A stretch of 64,000 nucleotides of DNA from CAVTJX01 sp963735175 (lineage in GTDB: Bacteria; Electryoneota; RPQS01): NCBI GenBank assembly GCA_963735175.1, contig CAVTJX010000005.1, positions 28,669 through 92,668 of the forward strand, written 5' to 3'. Of this stretch, positions 40,199 to 48,682 are shown one piece after another. The notes beneath the pieces were generated by a model that saw only the letters and a list, made by a program, of their open reading frames with translations, was not told the DNA's origin and did no database searches. Within the stretch, counting starts at the first letter, position 1, and the number at the start of each line of letters is the position of its first letter. A program made the translations under genes and the position numbers.

Positions 40199-42598
40199 AT
40201 GAGATCCCATGTGGCCCGGTTGCGCTTTCTGCGGGTGCTCGCGTTCGGATTCTGGCTTGCGCCGTCTGCCATCCAGGCGGCGCTGGCTCCCTGCTATCAT
40301 ACCCGCGCCGAAATTGGCGTGTTTCTCGATTCACTGAAGACACTGGATTCAGAGCGCGGCCTGAACATCGTCCATGTGGACACCATCGGCTGGTCGCGCG
40401 GTGACAAGTTGGGCGAGCGCTACCCGCTCTATGCGGTAACGATCGCGAGCAATCCGGAAGTGCTTCAGGACAAGCCGACGGCGCTCATCATCGGACAGGT
40501 CCACGCCGAGGAGGTTGTGGGCATGGAGATGATCCTGCGCCTGATGTGGGACATCGTCGATCGCTTCGGGTTGTATTCCGTGATGGTCGACAACACCCAG
40601 ATGGTCTTCGTGCCGACGGCGAATCCCGACGGGCTCGAAGTGGTGTCCCGCGACAGCCTGGACGAAACGTGGCGAAAGAACGGCTACTATCCCGCGGAAA
40701 TGGATGGTCAGCCCTGCAACGTTCATCCGGGACCGGGCGGAGATTCCTGCGGCGTTGACCTCAACCGCAACTTCGATTTCAATTGGATCTACGGCGACAC
40801 CCTGTGGCGCCCGGCGCGCCCCGGTTACCCGGAAGAGTTCGATTATTACCGGGGTCCGGCGCCATTTTCCGAACCCGAAACGCAAGCCATCCGCGATCTC
40901 GCGCTGCGGATCCATCCCACGGTCTCGGTCGTTTATCATGCCTCTCGCTCGGGTAATAATGCCGAAGTGGGCATCGTCGCGTGGGAATGGTATAGCAATG
41001 GAACCAGCCGCCTGGCGCCGGATAACGCGACAATCGGCCTCTTTGTTCGCACCTACTGCGACCTGCTGATCAAACAGGGAGAAGGCAACTTACCGTTCGA
41101 TCCGGTCTTTGGCGGCGGCCGCAACGGGAATCTACAGGACTGGTTCTATGCGAAACTCGGTTGTCTCCAGATCAATACGGAACTGGGGCCGCCGGAGACG
41201 ATTCAGCCTCCCTGTCCGCTGCTCCAGCAGAAAATCGATTCCTACACCAGTTCCTTAAAATGGCTGCTGCGGCGGACGCTCAATCAAAGCGCCCTCGAAG
41301 ATCGCGGGTTCACGCCGCTGACGATTCACACCTATGACGCGATCACCGGCGAACCGGTATCCGCGGAATGGCGCAATCTGCTAACCTGGTCGCCGGTCCT
41401 CGGTCCGTGGTACACGAGCGAACTATTCGGTTCCGCCACCACGCTGCTCGTGCAGGGCAACGCGCAGCTCCTCTTCCGCAAGGAAGGTTACGCGACCATT
41501 ACCCGGCCGGTAACGGTCAGCCCGAATAGTGGCACCGAACGCCTCGACGTCCCCATGCAGCCGCTGCCGCGCCACACACTGACGCTCTCGTTGCAGGACG
41601 ACGCTTCCGGCCCCGTCGCCGGGCGCGTTTATCTGGACGGCGAATTCCCCCGGTGGATCGATGTTCCGCACGGCCAGACGACGATCTCGGTGCCCGAGGG
41701 CGACTACCGGCTGATGGCCGTCGCCAACGCGCCGGATCATCTGATCCTCTGGCGCAGCGTGCATCTCGCCGGTGATCACAGCGAGTGGTTTTCGTTGCCC
41801 GCCGCGACTCCGCGTTATCGTACCGATTTCAACAGTGGGCAGAGTGGCTGGTTTACCGGCGGCTCGGGAAACGCCTGGCGCGCGGCGACGGACACTTCGG
41901 CGCAAAATATGGGCGGCACACTGACGACCGAACCCACGCTCAGCATCTTCGCCGGCGGCCAGTACGCCAACAATCTCAATACGTGGGTGCAATGTCCGGC
42001 ACCGCTGCAACTGGGTGGCGCAAACACGGCGGCCCTGAGTTTCTGGCGGCGTGGCCGCATGGACATCCCTTCGGACAGCCTGATCGTTGAAATCTCGCCG
42101 GACGGCGAAACATGGCAGCAGGCGGCGGGCTATGCGGATCTCGAACTGGCGTGGACGCAAAGTTTCGTCAACCTGTCGAACTGGGCAGGGCAGGATGTCA
42201 GACTACGCTTCCGCTTTATGTCCGACGACGTACTCGGCGATCTCGGCATCCACATCGACAACCTCGCCGTATTAGCGGGGGTGGACACAACGCTGCCGTT
42301 GCCGCCCGCGGGTCCGGTTTACAGCTACCGCATCACGGGCGCGTATCCCAATCCCTTCAATCCGCAAACGACCATTACCTACGACGTGGCGACTGGCGGC
42401 AGCGTAACGCTGGTGGTGTTTAACACGCTCGGCCAGGAAGTGCGGCGCTTCAATCCTCATCCTCTGGCGGCCGGCGCGCAGCGCCTCGCCTGGGACGGAA
42501 CCACGACAGATGGTTCACCCGTCAGTACGGGCCTCTACTTCATCCAGTTGCAGGCGGGAACCTCCCTGTCTACACACAAATTGATGCTCCTCCGCTGA
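40199..42598 (+). CDS. Secreted M14 zinc carboxypeptidase with C-terminal sorting-type domain (copy 2)
   Basis: A tandem paralogue of the preceding gene, also exactly 799 residues, with the same domain order: signal peptide (MRSHVARLRFLRVLAFGFWL), M14 domain with His102 and Glu105 in GQVHAEE, Arg in DLNRNF, His in VYHAS and catalytic Glu in NTELGPP, then regulatory-like beta domain, jelly roll, and YPNPFNPQTTI sorting-type domain ending HKLMLLR. The gap from copy 1 is 50 bp, so they are probably cotranscribed. Similarity runs over the full length and is strongest in the C-terminal half, so the duplication is neither brand new nor ancient. Both active sites look complete. They may differ in specificity. 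Confidence 0.9.
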   Translation: MRSHVARLRFLRVLAFGFWLAPSAIQAALAPCYHTRAEIGVFLDSLKTLDSERGLNIVHVDTIGWSRGDKLGERYPLYAVTIASNPEVLQDKPTALIIGQVHAEEVVGMEMILRLMWDIVDRFGLYSVMVDNTQMVFVPTANPDGLEVVSRDSLDETWRKNGYYPAEMDGQPCNVHPGPGGDSCGVDLNRNFDFNWIYGDTLWRPARPGYPEEFDYYRGPAPFSEPETQAIRDLALRIHPTVSVVYHASRSGNNAEVGIVAWEWYSNGTSRLAPDNATIGLFVRTYCDLLIKQGEGNLPFDPVFGGGRNGNLQDWFYAKLGCLQINTELGPPETIQPPCPLLQQKIDSYTSSLKWLLRRTLNQSALEDRGFTPLTIHTYDAITGEPVSAEWRNLLTWSPVLGPWYTSELFGSATTLLVQGNAQLLFRKEGYATITRPVTVSPNSGTERLDVPMQPLPRHTLTLSLQDDASGPVAGRVYLDGEFPRWIDVPHGQTTISVPEGDYRLMAVANAPDHLILWRSVHLAGDHSEWFSLPAATPRYRTDFNSGQSGWFTGGSGNAWRAATDTSAQNMGGTLTTEPTLSIFAGGQYANNLNTWVQCPAPLQLGGANTAALSFWRRGRMDIPSDSLIVEISPDGETWQQAAGYADLELAWTQSFVNLSNWAGQDVRLRFRFMSDDVLGDLGIHIDNLAVLAGVDTTLPLPPAGPVYSYRITGAYPNPFNPQTTITYDVATGGSVTLVVFNTLGQEVRRFNPHPLAAGAQRLAWDGTTTDGSPVSTGLYFIQLQAGTSLSTHKLMLLR

Positions 42599-42648
42599 GG
42601 CGCATTAACCCGAGTTCTTTCTTTTCACCCATAACACCGGTAGAGTTC

Positions 42649-43605
42649 ATGAATTTGCAAGCCTCTCTCAGCCGTGACGCCAACGGCAAACGCAAGCACC
42701 GCGATTTTATCTCCGAACTCGACTTTACCCGCGAGGAAGTCATTGAAACACTGGCTTTAGCTCGCGAGTTAAAGGAGATGGCAGATCACCCCGATAGCGT
42801 CGCTCTCCAGCATCAGACATGGGGTCTGATCTTCCATAAAGCCAGTTTACGCACGCGGATATCCTTTGAAGTCGGCATCGCCCAACTGGGCGGAATGCCT
42901 ATCTATATTACTGAAAAGGAGATAGAGCTTGGCAAGCGGGAAACGATTTCCGACGCCGCGCAAGTACTGTCCCGCTATTTGGGCGGCATCGTCATCCGCA
43001 CCTTCAGCCACAAGGATGTGGAAGAGCTTGCAAAATATGCAGATGTGCCAGTAATCAACGCTTTGACCGACCTCCTGCACCCCTGCCAGATCATGTCGGA
43101 TATCCTGACGATCTACGAGAAGCTGGGGCGCTATGAGAACTTCAAGATCGTCTATCTGGGCGACGGCAATAATATCACCAATTCGTGGTTAAACCTTTCC
43201 AACCTCCTCGGTTTCGAATTGGTAGTGGCGACCGCGCCGGATACCCTGCCCAACATGCAGATTTTCGAGCGGGCGAAGAAGGCCAACGTCTCGAACGTTT
43301 CGATTACGCATAACCCGTCTGAGGCTGTGCGGGGTGCAGACGTGATCTACACCGACGTCTGGGCTTCGATGGGACAGAAAGACCAGTTGGAGCAGAAGCA
43401 GAAAGCCCTGCGGGCCTTTCAGGTGAACAAGGACTTGGTTTCCCGGGCCGCCAAGGACTGCATCGTGATGCATTGCCTCCCGGCCGAGCGTGGCCGCGAA
43501 ATCACCGACGAGATGATGGACGGTCCGCAGAGTGTCGTTTTTGATCAGGCTGAAAACCGCCTGCACATGCAAAAGGCGATTATCCTGAAACTGCTCGAAG
43601 GCTGA
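42649..43605 (+). CDS. argF: Ornithine carbamoyltransferase (variant motifs)
   Basis: ArgF joins carbamoyl phosphate and ornithine to citrulline in arginine synthesis. The 318-residue length fits. The carbamoyl-phosphate site reads SLRTR (66-70), where the usual motif is STRTR. HPCQ (144-147) is standard, the ornithine loop is DVWASMGQ (236-243), and the catalytic-Cys motif is HCLPAERG (275-282), usually HCLPAHRG. The SMG loop and the HCLP cysteine point to true ornithine use over the acetylornithine or succinylornithine enzymes. I read it as an OTC variant; a related transcarbamylase remains possible. It is preceded by the M14 pair and followed by unrelated envelope genes; no other arg gene is in the window. 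Confidence 0.88.
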   Translation: MNLQASLSRDANGKRKHRDFISELDFTREEVIETLALARELKEMADHPDSVALQHQTWGLIFHKASLRTRISFEVGIAQLGGMPIYITEKEIELGKRETISDAAQVLSRYLGGIVIRTFSHKDVEELAKYADVPVINALTDLLHPCQIMSDILTIYEKLGRYENFKIVYLGDGNNITNSWLNLSNLLGFELVVATAPDTLPNMQIFERAKKANVSNVSITHNPSEAVRGADVIYTDVWASMGQKDQLEQKQKALRAFQVNKDLVSRAAKDCIVMHCLPAERGREITDEMMDGPQSVVFDQAENRLHMQKAIILKLLEG

Positions 43606-43674
43606 GCACTGCTCTCGGCGTTACGGAACAGGCGTCTTTCCCCGTGTACCGGCGGATCCGATAGGGAGTTGATG

Positions 43675-44244
43675 ATGAAAAAAGCATGGATGGTATTTTT
43701 CCCCCTGGTGTTGCTCGCACTGTTCACGGCGGGCTGCTACACGCAGTTCTACAAACCGGGTATGGAGCAGGCGCAGCGGGAAAGCCGGATCTATAACCGC
43801 TATGATTCCACGGCGATCGACACCACGCTCATGCGCGGCGAGGTTGACGAGAATTACTATCCCCGCGATGACTACGGCTGGTCGACCTGGGGCCGCCCGC
43901 GCATGCCGCGCTGGGGGCTGGATTTCTACAGCTATTCGCCGGATTACTACTGGGGCTACAACGGTTACAACGATTATTACGGCACGCCGTGGTGGTACAA
44001 CAGCTACTACGACCCGTACTATCCATATTATCCGCCCGGTTCGGGTCAGCCGGTAGAACCGCCCTCCAAGCGTGAAGGCGGCCGCCGGCAGCGCCCCAGT
44101 TCGAGCGGTGGCAGCGCCACGCAGAGTCCGCCGCCCGCGGCTCCAACCTATACGCCGCCGCCGGCGAAGACGCCGCCTGCCCCGCCGCCGGCATCGAACG
44201 AGACCGATGATCAAAACAAGCGCAGCGGCAAACGAGGACGGTAA
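43675..44244 (+). CDS. Tyr-rich, Pro-rich lipoprotein of unknown function
   Basis: A 189-residue protein with a lipobox (LLALFTAGC) and so probably acylated. The middle (about 60-125) is extraordinarily rich in Tyr, Trp, Asp and Gly (SPDYYWGYNGYNDYYGTPWW). The C-terminal part is Pro/Ser/Lys-rich and probably disordered (PPPAAPTYTPPPAKTPPAPP). I choose the second ATG of the cluster, six bases after AGGGAG. It ends six bases before the barrel gene, so the two are probably one operon. Low complexity hides any homology, so I assign no function. It could be an outer-membrane surface or wall-binding lipoprotein that accompanies the barrel. Confidence 0.75.
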   Translation: MKKAWMVFFPLVLLALFTAGCYTQFYKPGMEQAQRESRIYNRYDSTAIDTTLMRGEVDENYYPRDDYGWSTWGRPRMPRWGLDFYSYSPDYYWGYNGYNDYYGTPWWYNSYYDPYYPYYPPGSGQPVEPPSKREGGRRQRPSSSGGSATQSPPPAAPTYTPPPAKTPPAPPPASNETDDQNKRSGKRGR

Positions 44245-44250
44245 TCCCCG

Positions 44251-45474
44251 ATGAAGAAATTCTTTCTGGCGGCACTTGGTGTTCTGTCGCTTGTGCCTCT
44301 GGCCTTCGCGCAGAACCAGATTCCCGAGCAACTGCTCCTGACCACGGGCCAGTATCTGGGCCCGGGCGCGCGCGCGGCGGGCATGGCCGGGACGTACACC
44401 GGCATCGCGGATGATTATTCCTCGATCTGGTGGAATCCGGCGGGCCTCGCGCAGATCAAGCGGATCGAATTGCAGGGCTCATTGTCCCGTTCAGGCTATG
44501 GCGCCAAGACCAGTTATTACGGGGCGGGGGATGAAGGAAACACCAGCGGCATTCGGTTGAACAACGTCGGCGCGGTTTTCCCCGTCCCGGTTTATCAGGG
44601 CGCGCTCAGCTTTGCCTTCGGTTACAATCAGGTGCAGGCGTTTGACCGCCGCACGCTGGCGCACGCGCCGATCTCCAGCGCCGCATATGACTGGGATAAC
44701 TTCGACGAGTTGGAAACGGGCCGCCTCGGGTTGTGGACATTTGCCGGAGCGGTGGACGTCTCGCCCAATCTGGCCCTTGGTCTCGGCCTTAACTATTTCA
44801 CGGGCCTCGACGACTACACGCTGACCGGGCAGTACGTGGACGGCGGCACACTCACGTCCACCGAATCCTCGCTGACGACGGATCTATCCGCCTGGGGCGC
44901 GAACTTCGGCGGCCTGTTCCGCGCGGGACGCTTCGCCCGCTTCGGTGTATCGTTCCAGACGCCGATGTCGATGTCCCTCGACGAGGAATGGACGCAGGGC
45001 ACGGACAACGGCTACTTCGATTATCACATGACGTATCCCGCAGTGTTCCGCGCAGGCGCGTCGTTTGCTCCCGGGCGCTGGATGCTGGCGGCGGACATTG
45101 AGTACCGCGACTGGACCTCAATGGAGTTCCGCACCGACACGCCCTATGACAACGTCAGCCGCGCTTCCGCCAACCAGCAGATCAAGGACGCCTATCGCGG
45201 CACCGCGCGTCTGTCAGTCGGTGGCGAATATCTCTTTCCGCAGTACGGCCTGCGGGCGCGCGCCGGTTACGCCTACGAGCCGTCGCCCTACAAACTCGGC
45301 GGCAATGACGACAACCGCAATATCATCGCGGCGGGTCTGGGAATTCTGGTGGATCGCAGCGTGATGCTCGATCTCGGCATTCGCTTCAGTTCCTACACCG
45401 AAAAAGTCACCACCGGCCTCACCGAAGACATCAACACCAATTCCGCTCTGGTGACGGTTAGTTACCGGATGTAA
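44251..45474 (+). CDS. Outer-membrane beta-barrel protein, OmpP1/FadL (PorV-like) family
   Basis: A 407-residue barrel protein with a signal peptide (MKKFFLAALGVLSLVPLAFA). The N-terminal plug-like region GPGARAAGMAGTYTGIADDYSSIWWNPAGLAQ is the hallmark of the OmpP1/FadL and UPF0164 families. Alternating strands follow, and the last strand ends VSYRM. FadL proteins import hydrophobic molecules; the related PorV/LptO proteins shuttle type IX secretion cargo. Because three proteins with YPNPFNP-type domains lie upstream in the same 11 kb, a PorV-like role is attractive, but the sequence cannot separate the two. It is co-oriented with, and six bases from, the Tyr-rich lipoprotein gene. Confidence 0.85.
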   Translation: MKKFFLAALGVLSLVPLAFAQNQIPEQLLLTTGQYLGPGARAAGMAGTYTGIADDYSSIWWNPAGLAQIKRIELQGSLSRSGYGAKTSYYGAGDEGNTSGIRLNNVGAVFPVPVYQGALSFAFGYNQVQAFDRRTLAHAPISSAAYDWDNFDELETGRLGLWTFAGAVDVSPNLALGLGLNYFTGLDDYTLTGQYVDGGTLTSTESSLTTDLSAWGANFGGLFRAGRFARFGVSFQTPMSMSLDEEWTQGTDNGYFDYHMTYPAVFRAGASFAPGRWMLAADIEYRDWTSMEFRTDTPYDNVSRASANQQIKDAYRGTARLSVGGEYLFPQYGLRARAGYAYEPSPYKLGGNDDNRNIIAAGLGILVDRSVMLDLGIRFSSYTEKVTTGLTEDINTNSALVTVSYRM

Positions 45475-45510
45475 CGGCGTGGTCGCCGCCACTTCTTTCC
45501 TCGTTACTAG

Positions 45511-45532
45511 CCGGCACGCTCCCGCGTGCCGG
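45511..45532 (+). terminator. Probable terminator hairpin after the barrel gene
   Basis: A 9-bp perfect stem CCGGCACGC with loop TCCC, followed by TTATG. It lies 36 bp after the barrel stop. A second, similar stem (CCAACCCGC / GCGGGTTGG, loop GGGA) follows at 45566-45587. The poor T tract leaves terminator function uncertain. Confidence 0.5.
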
Positions 45533-45626
45533 TTATGAATCCCGCGAAATCCAACTGTTGCGAATCCAACCCGCGGGAGCGGGTTGGCTAGTAGGCAGAG
45601 GAAAGGCGTGGATGAGTAAGTTGGAT

Positions 45627-45656
45627 CGCCGCGCGGGGTGCCCTCACCCCGCGCGG
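45627..45656 (+). repeat. G/C-rich hairpin module, copy 3
   Basis: CCGCGCGGGGTG pairs perfectly with CACCCCGCGCGG across loop CCCT (12 bp). The same sequence core occurs at 24523-24553 on the other strand. It lies 13 bp before R1 copy C. Confidence 0.75.
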
Positions 45657-45668
45657 TTTGCGTTGATA

Positions 45669-45741
45669 CCCGTCCGGCCGAGTCGGGTTGGGCATGGGTG
45701 GGGACAATAGCCTATGTGAAGATAAAAACCCGGCCGGAATC
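45669..45741 (+). repeat. R1 interspersed stem-loop element, copy C
   Basis: A 73-bp element: left arm CCGTCCGGCCGAGTCGGGTT, right arm AAAAACCCGGCCGGAATCAG. The left arm has a few changes relative to copies A and B, but its GGGTT still pairs with the right arm's AACCC. The middle (CATGGG and CCTATG) could form an inner stem with one G-T pair. Confidence 0.7.
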
Positions 45742-45915
45742 AGTAAGTCCTGAGATCACGCATCCCCGGCTCGGCAACCTCTCAAGCCCCCTGCTAAAGT
45801 AGGGGGGGATGTCCAGCGGCACGCCGAGGTCACTTTCCCTTGGGCTGGCTTTCATCTTTCCGCGGACTTCCGTAGATTACAGACAAGCCTGTGAATCCAA
45901 CTTCCGGAGCGCCCT

Positions 45916-46941
45916 ATGCCCCCGGTTACCCTTGAAACGACCGTGCCACTGGCTCATGTGCGCGAACTGCCGCATGGCGAACGCGTTGTCGGCTATTATC
46001 TGGTGTCCCGGTTCGATGTCAAGCCCAAACGGACGGGTGGCAATTATCTGGCTCTGCACTTGCAGGATGCCACCGGGAAAATGGACGCCCGCATGTGGGA
46101 AGGCTTCGAGGAAGTTCTGGCAAAGGTCAAACCCGGAGACGCGGTCAAGATCGATGCAGTGCGCAACGACTACAACGAAACCCGCACGCTGATCATCGAA
46201 CGCATTCGCCCCGCGACGCTGGAGGAAGTGCCTGATCCCAAAGTCTTTCTGCCGCACTCACCGCTGCCCACAGATCAGGCCCGGGAACAACTGGCCGCGT
46301 TGCTTGATTCTATGAGTAGCGATCCCCTCCGCCGCCTGCTGCAGGCGATTTTTGCGGAGGAGGAATTTCTGCGGATATTCCTGTCCGCTCCCGCCGGCAA
46401 GCAGTGGCATCATGCCGAAATTGGCGGCCTCGTTCAGCACACGCTCATGCTGGCCCACGTTGCCGACGGGATTTGTCGGTTCTATCCCCAGTTGAATCGC
46501 GACTTGCTGGTATCCGGGGCGATACTCCACGACATCGGCAAAGTCTTTGAATTGTCGGCAGATCATGCCATCGACTACACGGTTGATGGCCGCCTCATGG
46601 GCCACATCTACCTCGGTGCGACACTGGTTGAGGACAAGATCGACCAGCAGCCGGATTTCCCACCGGAAATTCGCCGCCAATTGGTACATTTGATCCTCGC
46701 CCACCAGGGCGACGGCACCATGGGGTCGCCGGTCAAACCGATGACGCCGGAATCGCTGGTAATCCATTATCTCGACCAACTGGACAGCAAACTCGACGCC
46801 TTCCGGCGCGTGCGCGCCCAGACTCCGGAAGGGCAGCCGTTTTCGGAGTATGTGAAGCTGATGGATCGCTTTTTTTACATGCAGACAATCGACACGCAAG
46901 GGAATGATTTAGCGGGAGGACCCGGCGATGACCGAACCTGA
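45916..46941 (+). CDS. YhaM-like 3'-5' exoribonuclease (OB-fold plus HD domain)
   Basis: A 341-residue cytosolic protein in the YhaM family, enzymes that trim RNA and single-stranded DNA from the 3' end. An N-terminal OB-fold (about 15-95; YLVSRFDVKPKRTGGNYLAL) binds nucleic acid. The HD domain (about 150-315) has HHAEIGGLVQHTLMLAHVAD and the metal pair in ILHDIGK. The length and the HHAxxGGLxxHT arrangement match YhaM more than other HD proteins. CCGGAG lies seven bases before the ATG at 45916. Its last 14 bases overlap the start of the DUF2007 gene. The spacer upstream is full of repeats. Activity is predicted because all metal ligands are present. Confidence 0.88.
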   Translation: MPPVTLETTVPLAHVRELPHGERVVGYYLVSRFDVKPKRTGGNYLALHLQDATGKMDARMWEGFEEVLAKVKPGDAVKIDAVRNDYNETRTLIIERIRPATLEEVPDPKVFLPHSPLPTDQAREQLAALLDSMSSDPLRRLLQAIFAEEEFLRIFLSAPAGKQWHHAEIGGLVQHTLMLAHVADGICRFYPQLNRDLLVSGAILHDIGKVFELSADHAIDYTVDGRLMGHIYLGATLVEDKIDQQPDFPPEIRRQLVHLILAHQGDGTMGSPVKPMTPESLVIHYLDQLDSKLDAFRRVRAQTPEGQPFSEYVKLMDRFFYMQTIDTQGNDLAGGPGDDRT

Positions 46942-47227
46942 CAGACATACGGTGAACTGGAGAGCCCTGCCGCCACTGGACGGGGGCGTGTATGTGGGCA
47001 TGGTGACCGAAGTGCTGGACAAGGAAGGGATTGCCAACGTCGTCAAGACCGATCTGGAGGCGGGCGGGCTGGGCAACGTGATGGGCACGACGCCCCTCGG
47101 CGACCCCTGGCGGATAGAAGTCCCGGCCGAGGAATATGCCCGTGCTTTGGAGATTTACGAATCCATTGTGGGCGAGCAAGACGACGATGGCCCCGAATCA
47201 ATCGGGGATGTCGAGGATCCGGCATAA
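46928..47227 (+). CDS. DUF2007-like small protein
   Basis: A 99-residue soluble protein. VYVGMVTEVLDKEGIANVVK and GDPWRIEVPAEEYARALEIYE match the DUF2007 pattern (a small GlnB-like alpha/beta fold sometimes called putative signal transducing protein). The C-terminal tail is acidic. It starts within the YhaM-like gene, overlapping by 14 bases, with GGGAGGA as ribosome site, so the two are coupled. The function of DUF2007 proteins is not established. A terminator begins at its stop. Confidence 0.8.
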   Translation: MTEPDRHTVNWRALPPLDGGVYVGMVTEVLDKEGIANVVKTDLEAGGLGNVMGTTPLGDPWRIEVPAEEYARALEIYESIVGEQDDDGPESIGDVEDPA

Positions 47228-47260
47228 ACGGCCGCGGCGATTGCCGCGGCCGTTGCCTTT
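47227..47260 (+). terminator. Rho-independent terminator
   Basis: A 12-bp perfect stem AACGGCCGCGGC with its complement across loop GATT (47227-47254), then a T-rich run (GCCTTT). It overlaps the stop of the DUF2007 gene and separates it from enolase. Confidence 0.85.
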
Positions 47261-47322
47261 CCAGTGAAGATTTAGTATATTCCGTTGTAATCCATCCCCT
47301 TCCCATGAAATGATTTGAGATT

Positions 47323-48600
47323 ATGACCGAAATTACCGACGTTTTTGCCCGCGAGGTTCTCGATTCCCGCGGCAACCCCACGGTGGAAGTCGAAGTGGTC
47401 CTCGCGGGCGGCGCGATGGGCCGAGCCACCGTCCCGTCCGGCGCGTCCACCGGCGAGAACGAGGCGCTTGAAATGCGCGATGGCGATAATGCCCGCTATC
47501 TGGGCCGCGGCGTGCTCGATGCCGTCAAGAACGTGAACACCGAAATCGCCGATGAACTGGTCGGCCAGGATGCGGTCTATCAGCAGTCCATCGACTCGAT
47601 GCTGCTCGAACTCGACGGCACCGACAACAAGGCCAAGCTGGGCGCCAACGCAATCCTCGCCGTGAGCCTCGCCGTGGCCCGCGCCGCCGCCGAAGCCGTG
47701 GAACTGCCGCTCTATCAATACCTCGGCGGCGTCAGCGCCAAGGTGCTGCCCGTGCCGTTCATGAACGTCGTCAACGGTGGCGCCCACGCCGACAATCCGC
47801 TCGACATTCAGGAATTCATGATCGTCCCGCGCGGCTTTCGCAGCTTTGCCGAAGCCCTCCGCGCCGGAGTCGAGACCTTCCACCATCTGAAGAAGGTGCT
47901 GAAGAAGGCCGGGCACTCCACCAACGTGGGTGATGAAGGCGGCTTCGCGCCGAACCTGCGCGAACACAAGGAAGCGATCGAATCGATCATGACCGCCATC
48001 GAAGCGGCCGGTTACCATCCGGGACAGGAAATCGCCATCGCTCTCGACTGCGCCGCCTCGGAATTTCACGATCGCAAGAGTGGCAAGTACACGCTCGCCG
48101 GTGAAGGCAAGACGCTCTCCGCCGAAGAGTTGACGGAATACTACGCCAATCTCTGCGCGCATTATCCCATCATCTCCATCGAGGATGGCATGGGCGAGCA
48201 CGATTGGGATGGCTGGAAGCTCTTGACGCAGAAACTGGGCAAGCGCATTCAGCTCGTGGGCGACGACATCTTCGTCACCAATGTCCGGCTGCTCGAGCAG
48301 GGAATCGAAAAAGGTATCGCCAATTCGATCCTCATCAAGGTCAACCAGATCGGCACCCTTTCCGAAACGCTGGACTGCGTCGACCTCGCGCGCCGCGCGG
48401 GGTACACGCAAATGATCAGCCACCGCTCGGGCGAGACCGAGGACACCACGATTGCCGACCTTGCCGTGGCCACCGGCTGCGGGATGATCAAAACCGGCAG
48501 CGCTTCCCGCACCGACCGCGTCGCCAAGTACAACCAGCTCCTGCGCATCGAAGAAGAGCTCGGCGACGACGCCGTCTACTTCGGCGCCATGTGGAAGTGA
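47323..48600 (+). CDS. eno: Enolase
   Basis: Enolase interconverts 2-phosphoglycerate and phosphoenolpyruvate in glycolysis and gluconeogenesis, needing two Mg ions. The 425 residues cover the whole family. Seen in order: the mobile loop SGASTGENEALEMRDGD, GANAILAVSLAVARA, GDEGGFAPNL with the catalytic Glu, the Mg ligands around ALDCAA and IEDGM, GDDIFVTN, the catalytic Lys in ILIKVNQIGTLSE, and the signature SHRSGETEDTTIADLAVA. The ATG at 47323 matches other enolases; its ribosome site is weak. An FtsB-like gene follows, a gene order also seen in many other bacteria. Confidence 0.97.
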   Translation: MTEITDVFAREVLDSRGNPTVEVEVVLAGGAMGRATVPSGASTGENEALEMRDGDNARYLGRGVLDAVKNVNTEIADELVGQDAVYQQSIDSMLLELDGTDNKAKLGANAILAVSLAVARAAAEAVELPLYQYLGGVSAKVLPVPFMNVVNGGAHADNPLDIQEFMIVPRGFRSFAEALRAGVETFHHLKKVLKKAGHSTNVGDEGGFAPNLREHKEAIESIMTAIEAAGYHPGQEIAIALDCAASEFHDRKSGKYTLAGEGKTLSAEELTEYYANLCAHYPIISIEDGMGEHDWDGWKLLTQKLGKRIQLVGDDIFVTNVRLLEQGIEKGIANSILIKVNQIGTLSETLDCVDLARRAGYTQMISHRSGETEDTTIADLAVATGCGMIKTGSASRTDRVAKYNQLLRIEEELGDDAVYFGAMWK

Positions 48601-48682
48601 CGCGCTACGCGCGTCATCCTAAGGATCTCCAACGGTTCATAATTCAAATCTGTCCGCCGTTCTTAGTTCTTCGTTTCTCCCT

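Larger units (their letters stand above)
45475..45915. other. Repeat-rich spacer
   Basis: About 440 bp with no supported gene. It holds two separate hairpins, the shared G/C-rich module, R1 copy C and a CCCCCTGC-type inverted repeat (45787-45810), all listed or described separately. Confidence 0.6.

Noticed and set aside
46928..47227. DUF2007 gene as a shadow of the YhaM-like gene
   Set aside because: Only 14 bases overlap, it has a GGGAGGA site, and the product matches a known domain, so I kept it as a real gene.
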